Assembly: GCA_023382715.1 (NCBI GenBank)
Contig: JAHDWP010000027.1
Span: 1 to 46,655 of the forward strand
Direction: 5' to 3'
Source of the DNA: Anaerolineae bacterium
GTDB lineage: Bacteria > Chloroflexota > Anaerolineae > Aggregatilineales > Aggregatilineaceae
DNA length: 46,655 nt
Part shown: one piece after another, positions 8,916 to 16,672 of the stretch
Layout: each line of letters starts with the position of its first letter
How positions within the stretch are numbered: position 1 is the stretch's first letter
Position numbers and translations under genes: made by a program
Notes under the pieces: generated by a model
Told to the model about the DNA's origin: nothing
Database searches by the model: none
The model's input: only the letters and a program-made list of their open reading frames with translations

Positions 8916-10462
8916 TGGACGCCGAGACACCCCTCCCCGCGCCGGACGCGGCAGCCGGCGGCTTCACCGCGACCGTGGCGCAGCGCGCGGCGCGCAATGT
9001 CAGCGCCCTGGCCCTGTCCAACATCGCCTCGAAGGGCGTGCTCTTCGCCTGGCAGCTGATCCTGGCGCGCTGGCTGGGCGCGGAAGGTTACGGCATCTAC
9101 GGGACGATCGGCGCGCTGCTGGCCGTCGGCGCGGCCATCCCCGACTTCGGCATGGGGCTGATCGTCATCCGCGACGTGGCCAACCGCCCCCAGGACGCCA
9201 ACCGCTACCTGACGGCGACCCTCGCGCTCCAGCCGATCCTGGCTGTGCTCGGCTACGCCGTGCTGGCCATCGCCGCCTTCCTCTTCGGCTACGAGGGGGA
9301 ATTGCGCGCGCTGCTGGCCTTCGCCGCGCTCAGCCTGCTGGTGGATGCGCTGGGCAATATGTGCCACAACCAACTGCTGGCGATCGAGCGCATGGTCATC
9401 CCTGCGGCCATCGCCACCGGGCATGTGCTCGTCCTGGTCGTCCTGGCGGGGATCGCGCTGGCGGCGGGCGCCGGGCTGTGGGGGCTGTACGCGGCCACGC
9501 TGGTCGCCGGGCTGCTGCGCGCGGCGGTCTATTGGGCGGCGCTGTTGCGCGCCGGGGCGCGCCCGCAGCTCCCCGTTGACCGGGCGGTGGCGCGCGGACT
9601 GCTGATCGCCGGCTGGCCCATCGCCGTGACCTCGTTCCTGGCCCTGGCCTACCAGCACGCCGACAAGCTGATCACCACCGCCCTGATCGGAGCAGAGGGC
9701 ACCGGGCAGCTCACGGCGGGCTTCGTCATCGTCTTCGGCGTGATCGAGCTGCTGAGCACGACGGTGCTCGTCGCCGTTTTTCCGCTGATGTCGCGCACCT
9801 ACGCGAGTGGGCAGCGCCGCCTGTTCGAGGTCATGCTAGAGAAGCTGGCCTTCTTCAACCTGACGCTGAGCCTGCCCATCGCCATCTTCACCTCGCTGCT
9901 GGCCGTGCCGCTCTCCGCCTGGGTCTTCGGGGCGGAGTTCACGCGCACCGCCGACGTGCTGCGCATCCTGATCTGGTACACAGTCGTCACGATGATCGTC
10001 AACGTCTTCGCCAAGGCGCTGCTGGTGCAGAATCGCCAGCGGCGGCTGCTGATCATCCGGGCGAGCGGGCTGGCGCTCAACGTGCTGCTGCTGCTGATCC
10101 TGCTGCCTGCGCTGGACGTGCCCGGCGCGGCGGTCGCCACACTCATCGCCGAGTCGGTCATCCTGCTGGCCGTGCTGCGCTCGTTCACTTTTCCGGCGGA
10201 CTGGTGGGCGCGCACGCTCAGCCACCTGTGGCGCATGGCGCTGGTGGGCGCGCTGCTGGCCGGGATTGTCCTCGCCCTGCGCACGGCGCACCCCTTGCTG
10301 GCGGCGCTGGTCGGCGCGCCGGCGTATGTCGCGCTGCTGCTGCTCAGCGGGGCGTTCGCCCGCGACGACTGGGACCTGATCTACCGCCTGGCGACGGCCA
10401 TGCCCGGTGGGGCGATCGTCGGGCGCTGGTGGCGACGGGAGTTGCCGCCGCCGGGACGCTAG
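8915..10462 (+). CDS. Polysaccharide flippase (Wzx/MOP superfamily)
   Basis: This is a 515-residue membrane protein with about fourteen hydrophobic segments, the expected topology for lipid-linked oligosaccharide flippases. The N-terminal part (NVSALALSNIASKGVLFAWQ, then ARWLGAEGYGIYGTIGALL) is the classic start of the polysaccharide_synt family. The ATG at 8915 is chosen because its A is also the last base of the preceding stop codon (TGATG); the reading frame continues open upstream, but that stretch is antisense-type composition within the GT4 gene. It probably moves undecaprenyl- or similar lipid-linked glycans across the membrane after the upstream enzymes build them. A second, different flippase module sits in the fusion protein at 21577. 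Confidence 0.85.
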   Translation: MDAETPLPAPDAAAGGFTATVAQRAARNVSALALSNIASKGVLFAWQLILARWLGAEGYGIYGTIGALLAVGAAIPDFGMGLIVIRDVANRPQDANRYLTATLALQPILAVLGYAVLAIAAFLFGYEGELRALLAFAALSLLVDALGNMCHNQLLAIERMVIPAAIATGHVLVLVVLAGIALAAGAGLWGLYAATLVAGLLRAAVYWAALLRAGARPQLPVDRAVARGLLIAGWPIAVTSFLALAYQHADKLITTALIGAEGTGQLTAGFVIVFGVIELLSTTVLVAVFPLMSRTYASGQRRLFEVMLEKLAFFNLTLSLPIAIFTSLLAVPLSAWVFGAEFTRTADVLRILIWYTVVTMIVNVFAKALLVQNRQRRLLIIRASGLALNVLLLLILLPALDVPGAAVATLIAESVILLAVLRSFTFPADWWARTLSHLWRMALVGALLAGIVLALRTAHPLLAALVGAPAYVALLLLSGAFARDDWDLIYRLATAMPGGAIVGRWWRRELPPPGR

Positions 10463-10479
10463 CGCACGTTAGCGAAAGT

Positions 10480-10650
10480 CTGCCGGTAGTTGCTCGCTGT
10501 TACCCCCCACCCCAAATCCCTCTCCCACAAGGAGGGAGGGGCTTAGCGAGCGCGCCTTTCTCCCTTCTCCCCTCGTGGGGGAAGGGCCGAGGATGGGAGG
10601 CACAGGCAGGCGCGCGCCTTTTCAGACAGCCTTTAACCGGCCACCACTAC
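10480..10650. repeat. Interspersed element, family A, copy A3
   Basis: Two G/C-rich hairpins are present: CCCTCTCCCACAAGGAGGGAGGGG region at 10517-10541 and TTCTCCCCTCGTGGGGGAAGG region at 10564-10586. They are in the opposite orientation to the copy at 15335. The left flank AAAGTCTGCCGGTAGTTGCT is shared with the copy near 2716, so these two may form a subfamily with different ends. It fills most of the gap between the convergent flippase and 72-residue ORF genes. Confidence 0.6.
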
Positions 10651-10665
10651 TGCGTACTCTGGGCG

Positions 10666-10884
10666 TTATTCTGCCGGGTGTTCAGCCGTCTGGACCGGGC
10701 GGACTGTCGCGTGCAGAAAAGCGAAATCCTCGCGCGGGGGCAGTGCCTCGTGAATCTCGACGATCTCGTACAGCGCCCTGCCGATGCGCACGCGCCCCCC
10801 TACGCGGGGCCGCTCAAGCTCGTTGGCGATGGCGCCGGGGTGCTCGCCGCCGACGACCACGTAGCTGACCTTGTAGGTGATCAC
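10666..10884 (-). CDS. Conserved-looking small protein of unknown function (72 aa)
   Basis: This short ORF starts with a GTG that overlaps the stop codon of the cyclic-nucleotide-binding gene by four bases (GTGA at 10881-10884), strong evidence for coupled translation. The product is mixed beta/alpha with an early hydrophobic strand (YKVSYVVVGG) and a basic centre (RPRVGGRVRIGRALYEIVEI). There is no signal peptide, membrane helix or zinc motif. I do not recognise its family. Its position suggests it may work with, or be controlled by, the cNMP-binding partner. Confidence 0.5.
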   Translation of the reverse strand: MITYKVSYVVVGGEHPGAIANELERPRVGGRVRIGRALYEIVEIHEALPPREDFAFLHATVRPVQTAEHPAE

Positions 10885-11366
10885 AGGCCGCCTTCCTCCG
10901 GCGCGTCTGCCCCCTGGCTGCTGGCGTCCAGGTTGAGGTTGCGGTGGCGCAGCTTGAAGGACAGATCGCAGGCAATGTTGCGCATGATCACGTAGCCGAT
11001 GGCCGTATCAGTTTCGCACAGGGCGGTGAAGGCGTCGCCCTGGATGGCGCGCAGAACTGTATCGTCCTGGCAGCAGCGCACCGTCGCCGAGCGCGTGCCG
11101 CGATCCACCAGGGCCATCTCGCCGAAAATCTGCCCGCGCCCCAGGAAGACCTCGGTGCGTTCCGGGGAGTTCGGCGTTGAGCGGATGCAGATCTCGACTT
11201 GGCCCTCGCTGATGAAGTAGAGCGCATCGCCCGCTGCGCCCTGCTCGAAGATCACATCTCCGTCCTGATACACCGCTTCCTGGCTGATGTCGAGCAGCCG
11301 TTGGAGCTGGGCGTCGGTCAGCCCGTGGAATAGCTCGACAGCTTTCATCAAAGGGAGCAATGTCAT
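10881..11366 (-). CDS. Stand-alone cyclic nucleotide-binding domain protein
   Basis: This is a 161-residue protein consisting almost entirely of one cNMP-binding beta-roll. GAAGDALYFISEGQVEI is the first conserved block. The phosphate-binding cassette FGEMALVDRGTRSATV contains the Gly-Glu and Arg residues that contact the cyclic phosphate in CRP and kinase domains. The region after it is helical, with no helix-turn-helix, so it is not a CRP-type transcription factor. The ATG at 11366 is chosen because AAGGAG lies 11 bases upstream and the longer frame begins in repetitive arginine/proline sequence. It probably senses cAMP or a related nucleotide and acts through a partner, possibly the overlapping 72-residue protein. 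Confidence 0.8.
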   Translation of the reverse strand: MTLLPLMKAVELFHGLTDAQLQRLLDISQEAVYQDGDVIFEQGAAGDALYFISEGQVEICIRSTPNSPERTEVFLGRGQIFGEMALVDRGTRSATVRCCQDDTVLRAIQGDAFTALCETDTAIGYVIMRNIACDLSFKLRHRNLNLDASSQGADAPEEGGL

Positions 11367-11566
11367 CGGAGGCGGACTCCTTCTGCCGGCGGCAGGGGAA
11401 GCGGCGCTGCCAGCCAGGGTGAGCGCAGCAGCGCGTTGCCGGGTGAGCATACCCCAACACCTCCGGCACAGCAACCGCCCGCATGGGGCCGAACGCGGTC
11501 ATACTGTGCAAGAAGACGGCAAATGCCTACAATAACTTTGGCGCGTAAGCCAACCCGCGCAGATGA

Positions 11567-12025
11567 GCCGAGATCAGCGGGCCGTTCCGCTGGCACTCGT
11601 CGCAGGCGCGGCACGAAGCCTGGCTCGATACGCTGCGCACCAGCGGGCTGACGCCCGGCATGAGTCTGGAAGGCGACTGGACGCCCGCCAGCGGTTATCA
11701 GGCCATCCAGCAGTTGCTCGACAGCGGCGCGCCATTCAGCGCGGTCTTCTGCGGCAACGACCAGATGGCGCTGGGAGCCATGGCCGCCCTGCAAGAGCGC
11801 GGCCTGCGCGTCCCCGACGACATCTCCATCGTGGGCTTTGATGATATGCCCGAAGGGGCCTACTTCTGCCCTCCCCTGACCACGATCAGGGAGGATTACG
11901 ACGAGCTGGGGAAGCAGAGTGTCGAGTACTTGCTGGAGATCATTCAGAACCCGGAAGCCCCCCGCCATCAGCGGGTGCTCTATCCGACCCTGGTCGAACG
12001 GAAAAGCGTCCGGGCGCTGCGCTGA
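11567..12025 (+). pseudogene. LacI-family transcriptional regulator remnant, C-terminal half only
   Basis: The reading frame after the TGA at 11564-11566 encodes EISGPFRWHSSQARHEAWLD, the conserved I-x-GP-x-x-W-x-x-A-x-x-R block found mid-way through LacI-family effector domains. It continues with [37 protein letters not shown] and LTTIRED, all hallmark C-terminal blocks. The N-terminal helix-turn-helix, hinge and first half of the effector domain are absent, and the upstream sequence in all three frames shows no match to them. The first possible start is ATG 11660, which would give a 121-residue half-domain. I call it a decayed regulator, probably once controlling the M24/MFS genes downstream or a neighbouring sugar locus. 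Confidence 0.75.
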
Positions 12026-12057
12026 AGACTCTCCCGTCATCCTGAATGAGCGCGCTC

Positions 12058-12087
12058 GCCAGTTACGGGGCTTCCGCCCCGGCTGGC
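12058..12087 (+). terminator. Stem-loop after the LacI remnant
   Basis: GCCAG (12058-12062) pairs with CTGGC (12083-12087), and inside it CGGGGC pairs with GCCCCG around a TTCC loop. Only a weak T-rich tail (TTCATTG) follows, so it may be a weak terminator or a leader hairpin of the M24 gene starting at 12110. Confidence 0.4.
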
Positions 12088-12109
12088 TTCATTGAGAGAG
12101 GATCGTCTG

Positions 12110-13501
12110 ATGAGCACCGTTGAACTCGCCTCCCTTGTGCTGCCGGACTTCGGGCTGCCCACGACCGAGCCGTCCGTGCCCGCCTCCACCTACCAGACAC
12201 GCCTCACAGCGGCCTGGAATCGCGCCCAGGCCGCCGGCCTGGAGGCCCTGGTCGTCTATGGCGACCGCGAGCACTTCGCCAATATCGCCTATCTCACCGG
12301 CTATGACCCCCGCTTCGAAGAGGCCCTGCTGATCGTCACCAGCGATCAGCCGCCCGCGCTGCTGATCGGCAACGAGGGCTGGGGCTACGCGGAGTTGTGC
12401 CCGCCGCCGGTCAGGCGCGTGCTGTATCAGAGCTTCAGCCTGCTGGCCCAGCCGCGCGACCGCAGCCCACGCCTGGAGCAAATTCTGCGCGACGAAGGCA
12501 TCCAGCACGGGAGTCGTGTTGGCACGGTGGGCTGGAAATACTTCGACGGGCGCGAGGCGGACTCGCCCCAGACGTGCCTGGAGATTCCCTCCTACATCGC
12601 CGATGCGCTGCGCGCGATCGTGGGCGATCCGGCGCTGGTCATCAACGCCACGCCCCTGTTTATGAATCCGGCGGACGGGCTGCGCGCGATCAACGACGTG
12701 GATCAGCTCGCGGTGTTCGAGTTCCGCGCCACATTCGCTTCGCAAGCGCTGCGCAATGTGCTCTTCGGCCTCAAGCCGGGCATGACCGAGTTCGAGGCGG
12801 TGCAGTTGATGGGCCTGAACGGGATTCCCCTGTCGGCCCACGTCATGCTGTCCAGCGGCCCGCGCGCCAAATATGGCCTGCCCAGCCCCTCCATGCGCGT
12901 CATCGGGCACGGCGATCCGCTCACGATGGCGCTCGGCCTGTGGGGTGCGCTCAGCTCCCGCGCCGGGTTCGTCGTGCGCGAGGCGAGCGAGCTGCCCGCT
13001 GGCATCCAGGACTATGTGGAGAAACTGGTCGCTCCCTACTTCGGCGCGGTAGCCGCCTGGTACGAGCACGTAGGAATTGGCGTGAAGGGCGGCGAGCTGT
13101 ACGACATCATCCACCAGCGAGTGGGCGACCCCTTCTTCGGCATCTCGCTCAACCCCGGCCACCTGATCCACCTGGACGAATGGGTGCATTCGCCCGTTGA
13201 CGCCGGCTCCGACATCGCGCTGCGCTCCGGCATGGCCATCCAGGTGGACGTGATTCCGGCGACGGGCACGCCCTACTTCACCACGAACATCGAGGACGGG
13301 ATCGCGCTGGCCGACGAAGCCCTGCGCGCGGAGTTCGCGCAGAAATACCCGGAGGCGTGGGGGCGCATTCAGAAGCGGCGCGCGTTCATGAGCAGCGCCC
13401 TGGGCATCCACCTGAAGCCGGAAGTGCTGCCTTTCAGCAACATCCCGGCCTACCTGCCGCCGTACCTGCTCAGCCCGCAGATGGCCCTGCGCGTGGTATA
13501 G
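12110..13501 (+). CDS. M24-fold (creatinase/aminopeptidase P-like) protein with altered metal site
   Basis: This 463-residue protein has a creatinase N-terminal domain (residues ~25-180, with LVVYGDREHFANIAYLTGYD) and a pita-bread domain (~200-440). In active Xaa-Pro peptidases the metal is held by Asp, Asp, His, Glu, Glu. Here the block GDPLTMALGLWGA (268-280) has no Asp in the first or second ligand positions. The His block is GHLIHLDEWVHSP (350-362), keeping His351 but lacking the following Glu of HExP. Only Glu395 (IEDG) clearly matches the last ligand. That pattern suggests a non-metallo hydrolase, as in creatinase, or a binding protein. ATG 12110 has GAGAGAGGA upstream; TTG 12092 is a less likely alternative. 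It follows the LacI remnant. Confidence 0.75.
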   Translation: MSTVELASLVLPDFGLPTTEPSVPASTYQTRLTAAWNRAQAAGLEALVVYGDREHFANIAYLTGYDPRFEEALLIVTSDQPPALLIGNEGWGYAELCPPPVRRVLYQSFSLLAQPRDRSPRLEQILRDEGIQHGSRVGTVGWKYFDGREADSPQTCLEIPSYIADALRAIVGDPALVINATPLFMNPADGLRAINDVDQLAVFEFRATFASQALRNVLFGLKPGMTEFEAVQLMGLNGIPLSAHVMLSSGPRAKYGLPSPSMRVIGHGDPLTMALGLWGALSSRAGFVVREASELPAGIQDYVEKLVAPYFGAVAAWYEHVGIGVKGGELYDIIHQRVGDPFFGISLNPGHLIHLDEWVHSPVDAGSDIALRSGMAIQVDVIPATGTPYFTTNIEDGIALADEALRAEFAQKYPEAWGRIQKRRAFMSSALGIHLKPEVLPFSNIPAYLPPYLLSPQMALRVV

Positions 13502-14068
13502 AGCAGCCTTCTGGCGCAAGGGGCGCGCACCAACTCTGTCAGACGGGGCACTGCCCTGCTCGCGCCGTGTGTAGGGGAGAGTTTGCAAGCTCTCCCCTCT
13601 CAGTTTCACTCCCTGGCCGGAGAAGGGCCTGGCGCTGCCTCAGACTTCCGCAGTCCGCCCACCGAGCGCCCCTGCAGGCCCCATCCCCCCGCTCGACCCC
13701 CTGATGTGGGCCTCACCGCCCCCTCGCGCGACGCACGGGGGTGCGGTATGAGGTCACGCCGAGATTTGATGCCAGCCCCCCCACTGTCTCCAGGCGAGCA
13801 TAGCAATTTGCGGCCAGGCTGTTACCAGGTAAGCTCCTGGGGCGCAGTGAGCTGCCTACGTCTCCGGCACGGGCGTCTTCCGCAGAACCGCCCAGGGCTG
13901 CCGAACGCTCGCGTCTGGCCACCAGCCACAGACGAGCCTTGATGCCGCAGACCTTGTCCGGGCCTGGTAATGCCGATCGCCGAAAGAACCTTTTCCCGGA
14001 TCAAACGTACTAAACAATGACCGCCGTGCAGAAGTGTTTGGCCGCGCTTATTGAAACGAGCCTGACAA
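13502..14068. other. 567-base gene-free spacer
   Basis: Between the M24 and MFS genes I find no supportable coding sequence. It contains the hairpin at 13573-13598 and a degenerate copy of the GACTTCCG palindrome family near 13648. A C-rich stretch resembling the interspersed repeats lies near 13676-13700. The part from 13800 to 14060 is less repetitive and may be decayed coding DNA, but I could not match it to a family. Confidence 0.5.
13573..13598 (+). terminator. Stem-loop downstream of the M24 gene
   Basis: AGGGGAGAG (13573-13581) and CTCTCCCCT (13590-13598) form a perfect 9-base stem with an 8-base loop, 72 bases after the M24 stop codon. The tail CTCAGTTTCACT has only a short T run, so termination is plausible rather than certain. 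Confidence 0.45.
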
Positions 14069-15304
14069 ATGCGTGATGTTCCCCGCAGTTTGCTATGGGT
14101 GACGCTCGGCATGATCGTTGCCAACCTCGCCGGCGAGATGTACTACCCCATCCTCCCGCTCTACCTGGAATCGCTCGGCGCAACTGTGCAGGAAGTCGGC
14201 GTATTCTTCACGCTGCAAGTTGTCCTGGCGATCTGCTTCCGCATTCTGGGCGGCTGGATCTCCGATCATATGGGCCGCCTGCCGACCATTGCCATGGGCA
14301 GCCTCTTTGGGATGGGAGCCATCACCGGCTACACGCTCGCGCCCACCTGGGAATGGGCGGCGACCGGCGCATTGATGGGCGCAGTGGGCAGTTCCCTGGT
14401 GGGGCCGAGCTTTCAGGCGTTCATCGCCGAACAGGCTCCCGAAGGCCGGATGAGCAGCACCTTCGGCCTGATCAATGGCCTGTTCCTGATCTGCGCGATC
14501 ATCGGGCCACCGGTCGGTGGATACATGGCCGACCACGTTGGCTTCAAGGCGATGATGTGGGTTGCCACAGCTATTTTTTACCTGGCAACCGCCATGCGCG
14601 TCTGGATGGCCCGGGGATCGCGCTTCGAAGTCAAGGACTTGCAGCCGGGCCAGTTGGCGCGCGATATGCGGATCACGCTGGGGCTGCTGTTTGGCGGGGG
14701 CGTGCTGACGTGGTTGTTCCTGATTGATGGCCTGTCCGATGCGGGGTATCAGGTGGCGTTCCCGTTCCTGCCCAAATACATTACCGAGCTGCGCGACATG
14801 CCTAAGACGACCTACGGCATTCTGATGGCGTTGTCATCGCTGGTCAGCGCGCTGGCCATGTGGCCGTGTGGCCGCCTGGCAGACCGCATTGGCGAACGGC
14901 TCAGCATCGCGCTGGGCATGTTGCTCTCCAGCGTGATCATGCTGTTGCTGGTCGCAATTCGGGTTCCCGCCGCGGTCTTCATCGGTTTCGGCGCATTTGG
15001 TCTGGCCCAGGCGTTCGTCGGCCCGGCGTTCTCCGGGCTGCTCAGCAAGGCGGTGCCTAAGGGATCGCTCGGGATAACCTGGGGCGTGTTCTGGACGGCG
15101 CTCGGCGCGCTCGCGATCCCGGCCCCAATCCTCGGCGGTTTCCTGTACGACCATGTCGCGCCGGAGTCCGTCTTTGTGGTGTCGGCGGCGTGCACGCTGC
15201 TGGCAGTGCCGCTCGTGCTGCGCAAGCTACGCCTCTCGGCGGCCAGGCCCGCTGTCGTCCCAGTGGAACAAACCGGTCACGAAGCCGCGAACCTGCTGCG
15301 CTGA
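14069..15304 (+). CDS. Major facilitator superfamily transporter
   Basis: This is a 411-residue membrane protein with twelve predicted helices in two six-helix halves. The MFS motif A appears twice: GGWISDHMGRLPT between helices 2 and 3, and GRLADRIGERLSIALG at the equivalent site of the second half. That argues for a complete transporter. The N-terminus (MRDVPRSLLWVTLGMIVANL) leads straight into helix 1. Family members are proton-coupled exporters or sugar/drug transporters; the sequence does not fix the substrate. It lies alone between repeat-rich spacers, 567 bases after the M24 gene, and is convergent with pyrF. Confidence 0.85.
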   Translation: MRDVPRSLLWVTLGMIVANLAGEMYYPILPLYLESLGATVQEVGVFFTLQVVLAICFRILGGWISDHMGRLPTIAMGSLFGMGAITGYTLAPTWEWAATGALMGAVGSSLVGPSFQAFIAEQAPEGRMSSTFGLINGLFLICAIIGPPVGGYMADHVGFKAMMWVATAIFYLATAMRVWMARGSRFEVKDLQPGQLARDMRITLGLLFGGGVLTWLFLIDGLSDAGYQVAFPFLPKYITELRDMPKTTYGILMALSSLVSALAMWPCGRLADRIGERLSIALGMLLSSVIMLLLVAIRVPAAVFIGFGAFGLAQAFVGPAFSGLLSKAVPKGSLGITWGVFWTALGALAIPAPILGGFLYDHVAPESVFVVSAACTLLAVPLVLRKLRLSAARPAVVPVEQTGHEAANLLR

Positions 15305-15334
15305 GCACGTTGGAGCAGAGGAAAAAAGCGCATC

Positions 15335-15488
15335 AGAGGCCGTTCGAGAAGCCGTGCGCCTGCCTTTGCCCCCCATCTCCGGCCCTTCCCCCCCGAGGGG
15401 GGAAGGGAGAAGAGCGCCGGCCCCGAACCCCTCCCTCCTTGTGGGGAAGGGGTTTGGGGTGGGAGAAACAGTTTCGCAAATGGTCTCT
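15335..15488 (+). repeat. MITE-like interspersed element, family A, full-length copy A4
   Basis: This 154-base element is bounded by imperfect terminal inverted repeats: left AGAGGCCGTTCGAGAAG (15335-15351), right end reading on the minus strand AGAGACCATTTGCGAAA (15488-15472), 12 of 17 identical. Inside are two C/G hairpins (CTTCCCCCCCGAGGGGGGAAG and the CCCTCCCTCCTTGTGGGGAAGGGG region). No ORF is present. The same ends and interior occur at 37489-37647 in the opposite orientation and at 25887-26043. A further G/C-rich partial unit follows at about 15495-15530, and the rest of the gap to 15653 holds no gene. Confidence 0.75.
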
Positions 15489-15653
15489 TAGGCCCCCCCT
15501 TCTTTGCGAGGGAGAGGTTGAGGATGGGGGACAACGAGCATCCGCCGGCCTGTGCTGAGCCTGGGCGGTGTTGTGCCGCGAGCGGCCATGCTTCCGCTCG
15601 GCCCCTGAAGGCGCGCACCAGGGAAGATCTTTCTGCGCGGATGATCCGTCCGG

Positions 15654-16484
15654 TCAGTACTCCTGGTGATCCGCGCGCTCCGCGCGAATGCGCTCGACCC
15701 ATTCCGCCGCCGCCGTGCGTGCTGCTGCCGCGTAGTCGCCGTCCGCGCTCGCGTAGATGATCGCCCGCGCCACGCCGATCAGCGGCCCGGTGCCGCCGCG
15801 CGTCATGCCATGCTGCACGGCAGTGCCCAGGTCGCCTTCCTGCACGCCAATGCCTGGGATCAGGAACGGGATGGAAGGCGCCCAACTGCGCAGCAGCGCC
15901 AGGTCGCGGGGCTGCGTTGCGCTGACGATCATGCCGAGCTGATCCGCATAATCGCGCGCCAGCGTATTGATCTGCGCCGTGACGAAGCGATAGAGCGGCG
16001 CGCGCTCGCTGGGCCAGAGCTGGAAATCGTTGCCAGTGATGTTCGACGAGCGCACCAGCACGAAGATCATCTTGCCGGGGCGGCCCAGCAGTGGGGTGAC
16101 CGCGTCCATGCCCACATAAGGGCTGATGGTGACCGCATCCACGCCGAGCACGTCGAAGGCCGCGCGCGCGTAATGTTCCGCTGTGTAGCGGATGTCGCCG
16201 AACTTGGCATCGAGGATGATCGGCGTGTTATCCGGGATGTGCGCGATCGTCTCTTCCAGCGCGCGCATGCCCTCCGAGCCGAAGGAGAGGTAGAACATCA
16301 GGTTGGGCTTGAAAGCGCAGGCGTAGTCCAGCGTGGCGTCTATGATCGCACACCCGAAATCGCGCAGACTGACGCCCGCTGGTATCAGCGATGGCGAGGG
16401 GTCCAGCCCCACGCACAACCATGTATCGCGCTCAGCCTGAATTCTGCGCAGCCGCTCCACCCAGCTTTGAGTCATCGGTTGCAT
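15654..16484 (-). CDS. pyrF: Orotidine 5'-phosphate decarboxylase (subfamily 2)
   Basis: This 276-residue enzyme converts orotidine monophosphate to UMP, the last step of de novo pyrimidine synthesis. It shows LCVGLDPSPSLIP near the N-terminus, FKPNLMFYLSFGSEGM with the substrate Lys59, and the catalytic block ILDAKFGDI at 90-98 with the Asp-Lys-x-x-Asp arrangement. The phosphate-binding end is FLIPGIGVQEGD. The length of ~275 fits the longer subfamily 2 rather than the ~230-residue form. ATG 16484 is preceded by GCGGGG; ATG 16475, three codons in, is equally possible. No other pyrimidine gene is nearby. It is co-directional with the epimerase gene at 16673, but a hairpin repeat at 16601-16632 lies between them. 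Confidence 0.93.
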   Translation of the reverse strand: MQPMTQSWVERLRRIQAERDTWLCVGLDPSPSLIPAGVSLRDFGCAIIDATLDYACAFKPNLMFYLSFGSEGMRALEETIAHIPDNTPIILDAKFGDIRYTAEHYARAAFDVLGVDAVTISPYVGMDAVTPLLGRPGKMIFVLVRSSNITGNDFQLWPSERAPLYRFVTAQINTLARDYADQLGMIVSATQPRDLALLRSWAPSIPFLIPGIGVQEGDLGTAVQHGMTRGGTGPLIGVARAIIYASADGDYAAAARTAAAEWVERIRAERADHQEY

Positions 16485-16600
16485 AGCCCCGCTACATCGC
16501 GTCAAGGTGGAACAAGTATACCGCAACCGCGCGCATCGCGGGGTCGGCACGTTGATGCGCTGGCGCTTAGCCGCCCCGCCTGCGCCGCCCCCCACAAACA

Positions 16601-16632
16601 GACTTCCGAAGTCCGCACGGGCTTCGGAAGTC
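16601..16632. repeat. GACTTCCGAAG palindrome, family C copy
   Basis: GACTTCCGAAG (16601-16611) is inverted as CTTCGGAAGTC (16622-16632), an 11-base perfect stem with a 10-base loop. The same core recurs at 42011-42044 and in degraded form near 13648 and 20431. Placed between the epimerase stop (16673) and the pyrF start (16484), it could also act as a terminator or mRNA-stabilising hairpin on the minus strand. Confidence 0.65.
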
Positions 16633-16672
16633 CCCCCTGTCCAGCGTATGCGGTTCTTGCGCCGAAATCACG

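Noticed and set aside
13822-14124. 100-residue minus-strand ORF in the spacer before the MFS gene
   Set aside because: It has no ribosome site, overlaps the MFS gene start and shows no recognisable domain, though decayed coding DNA is possible.
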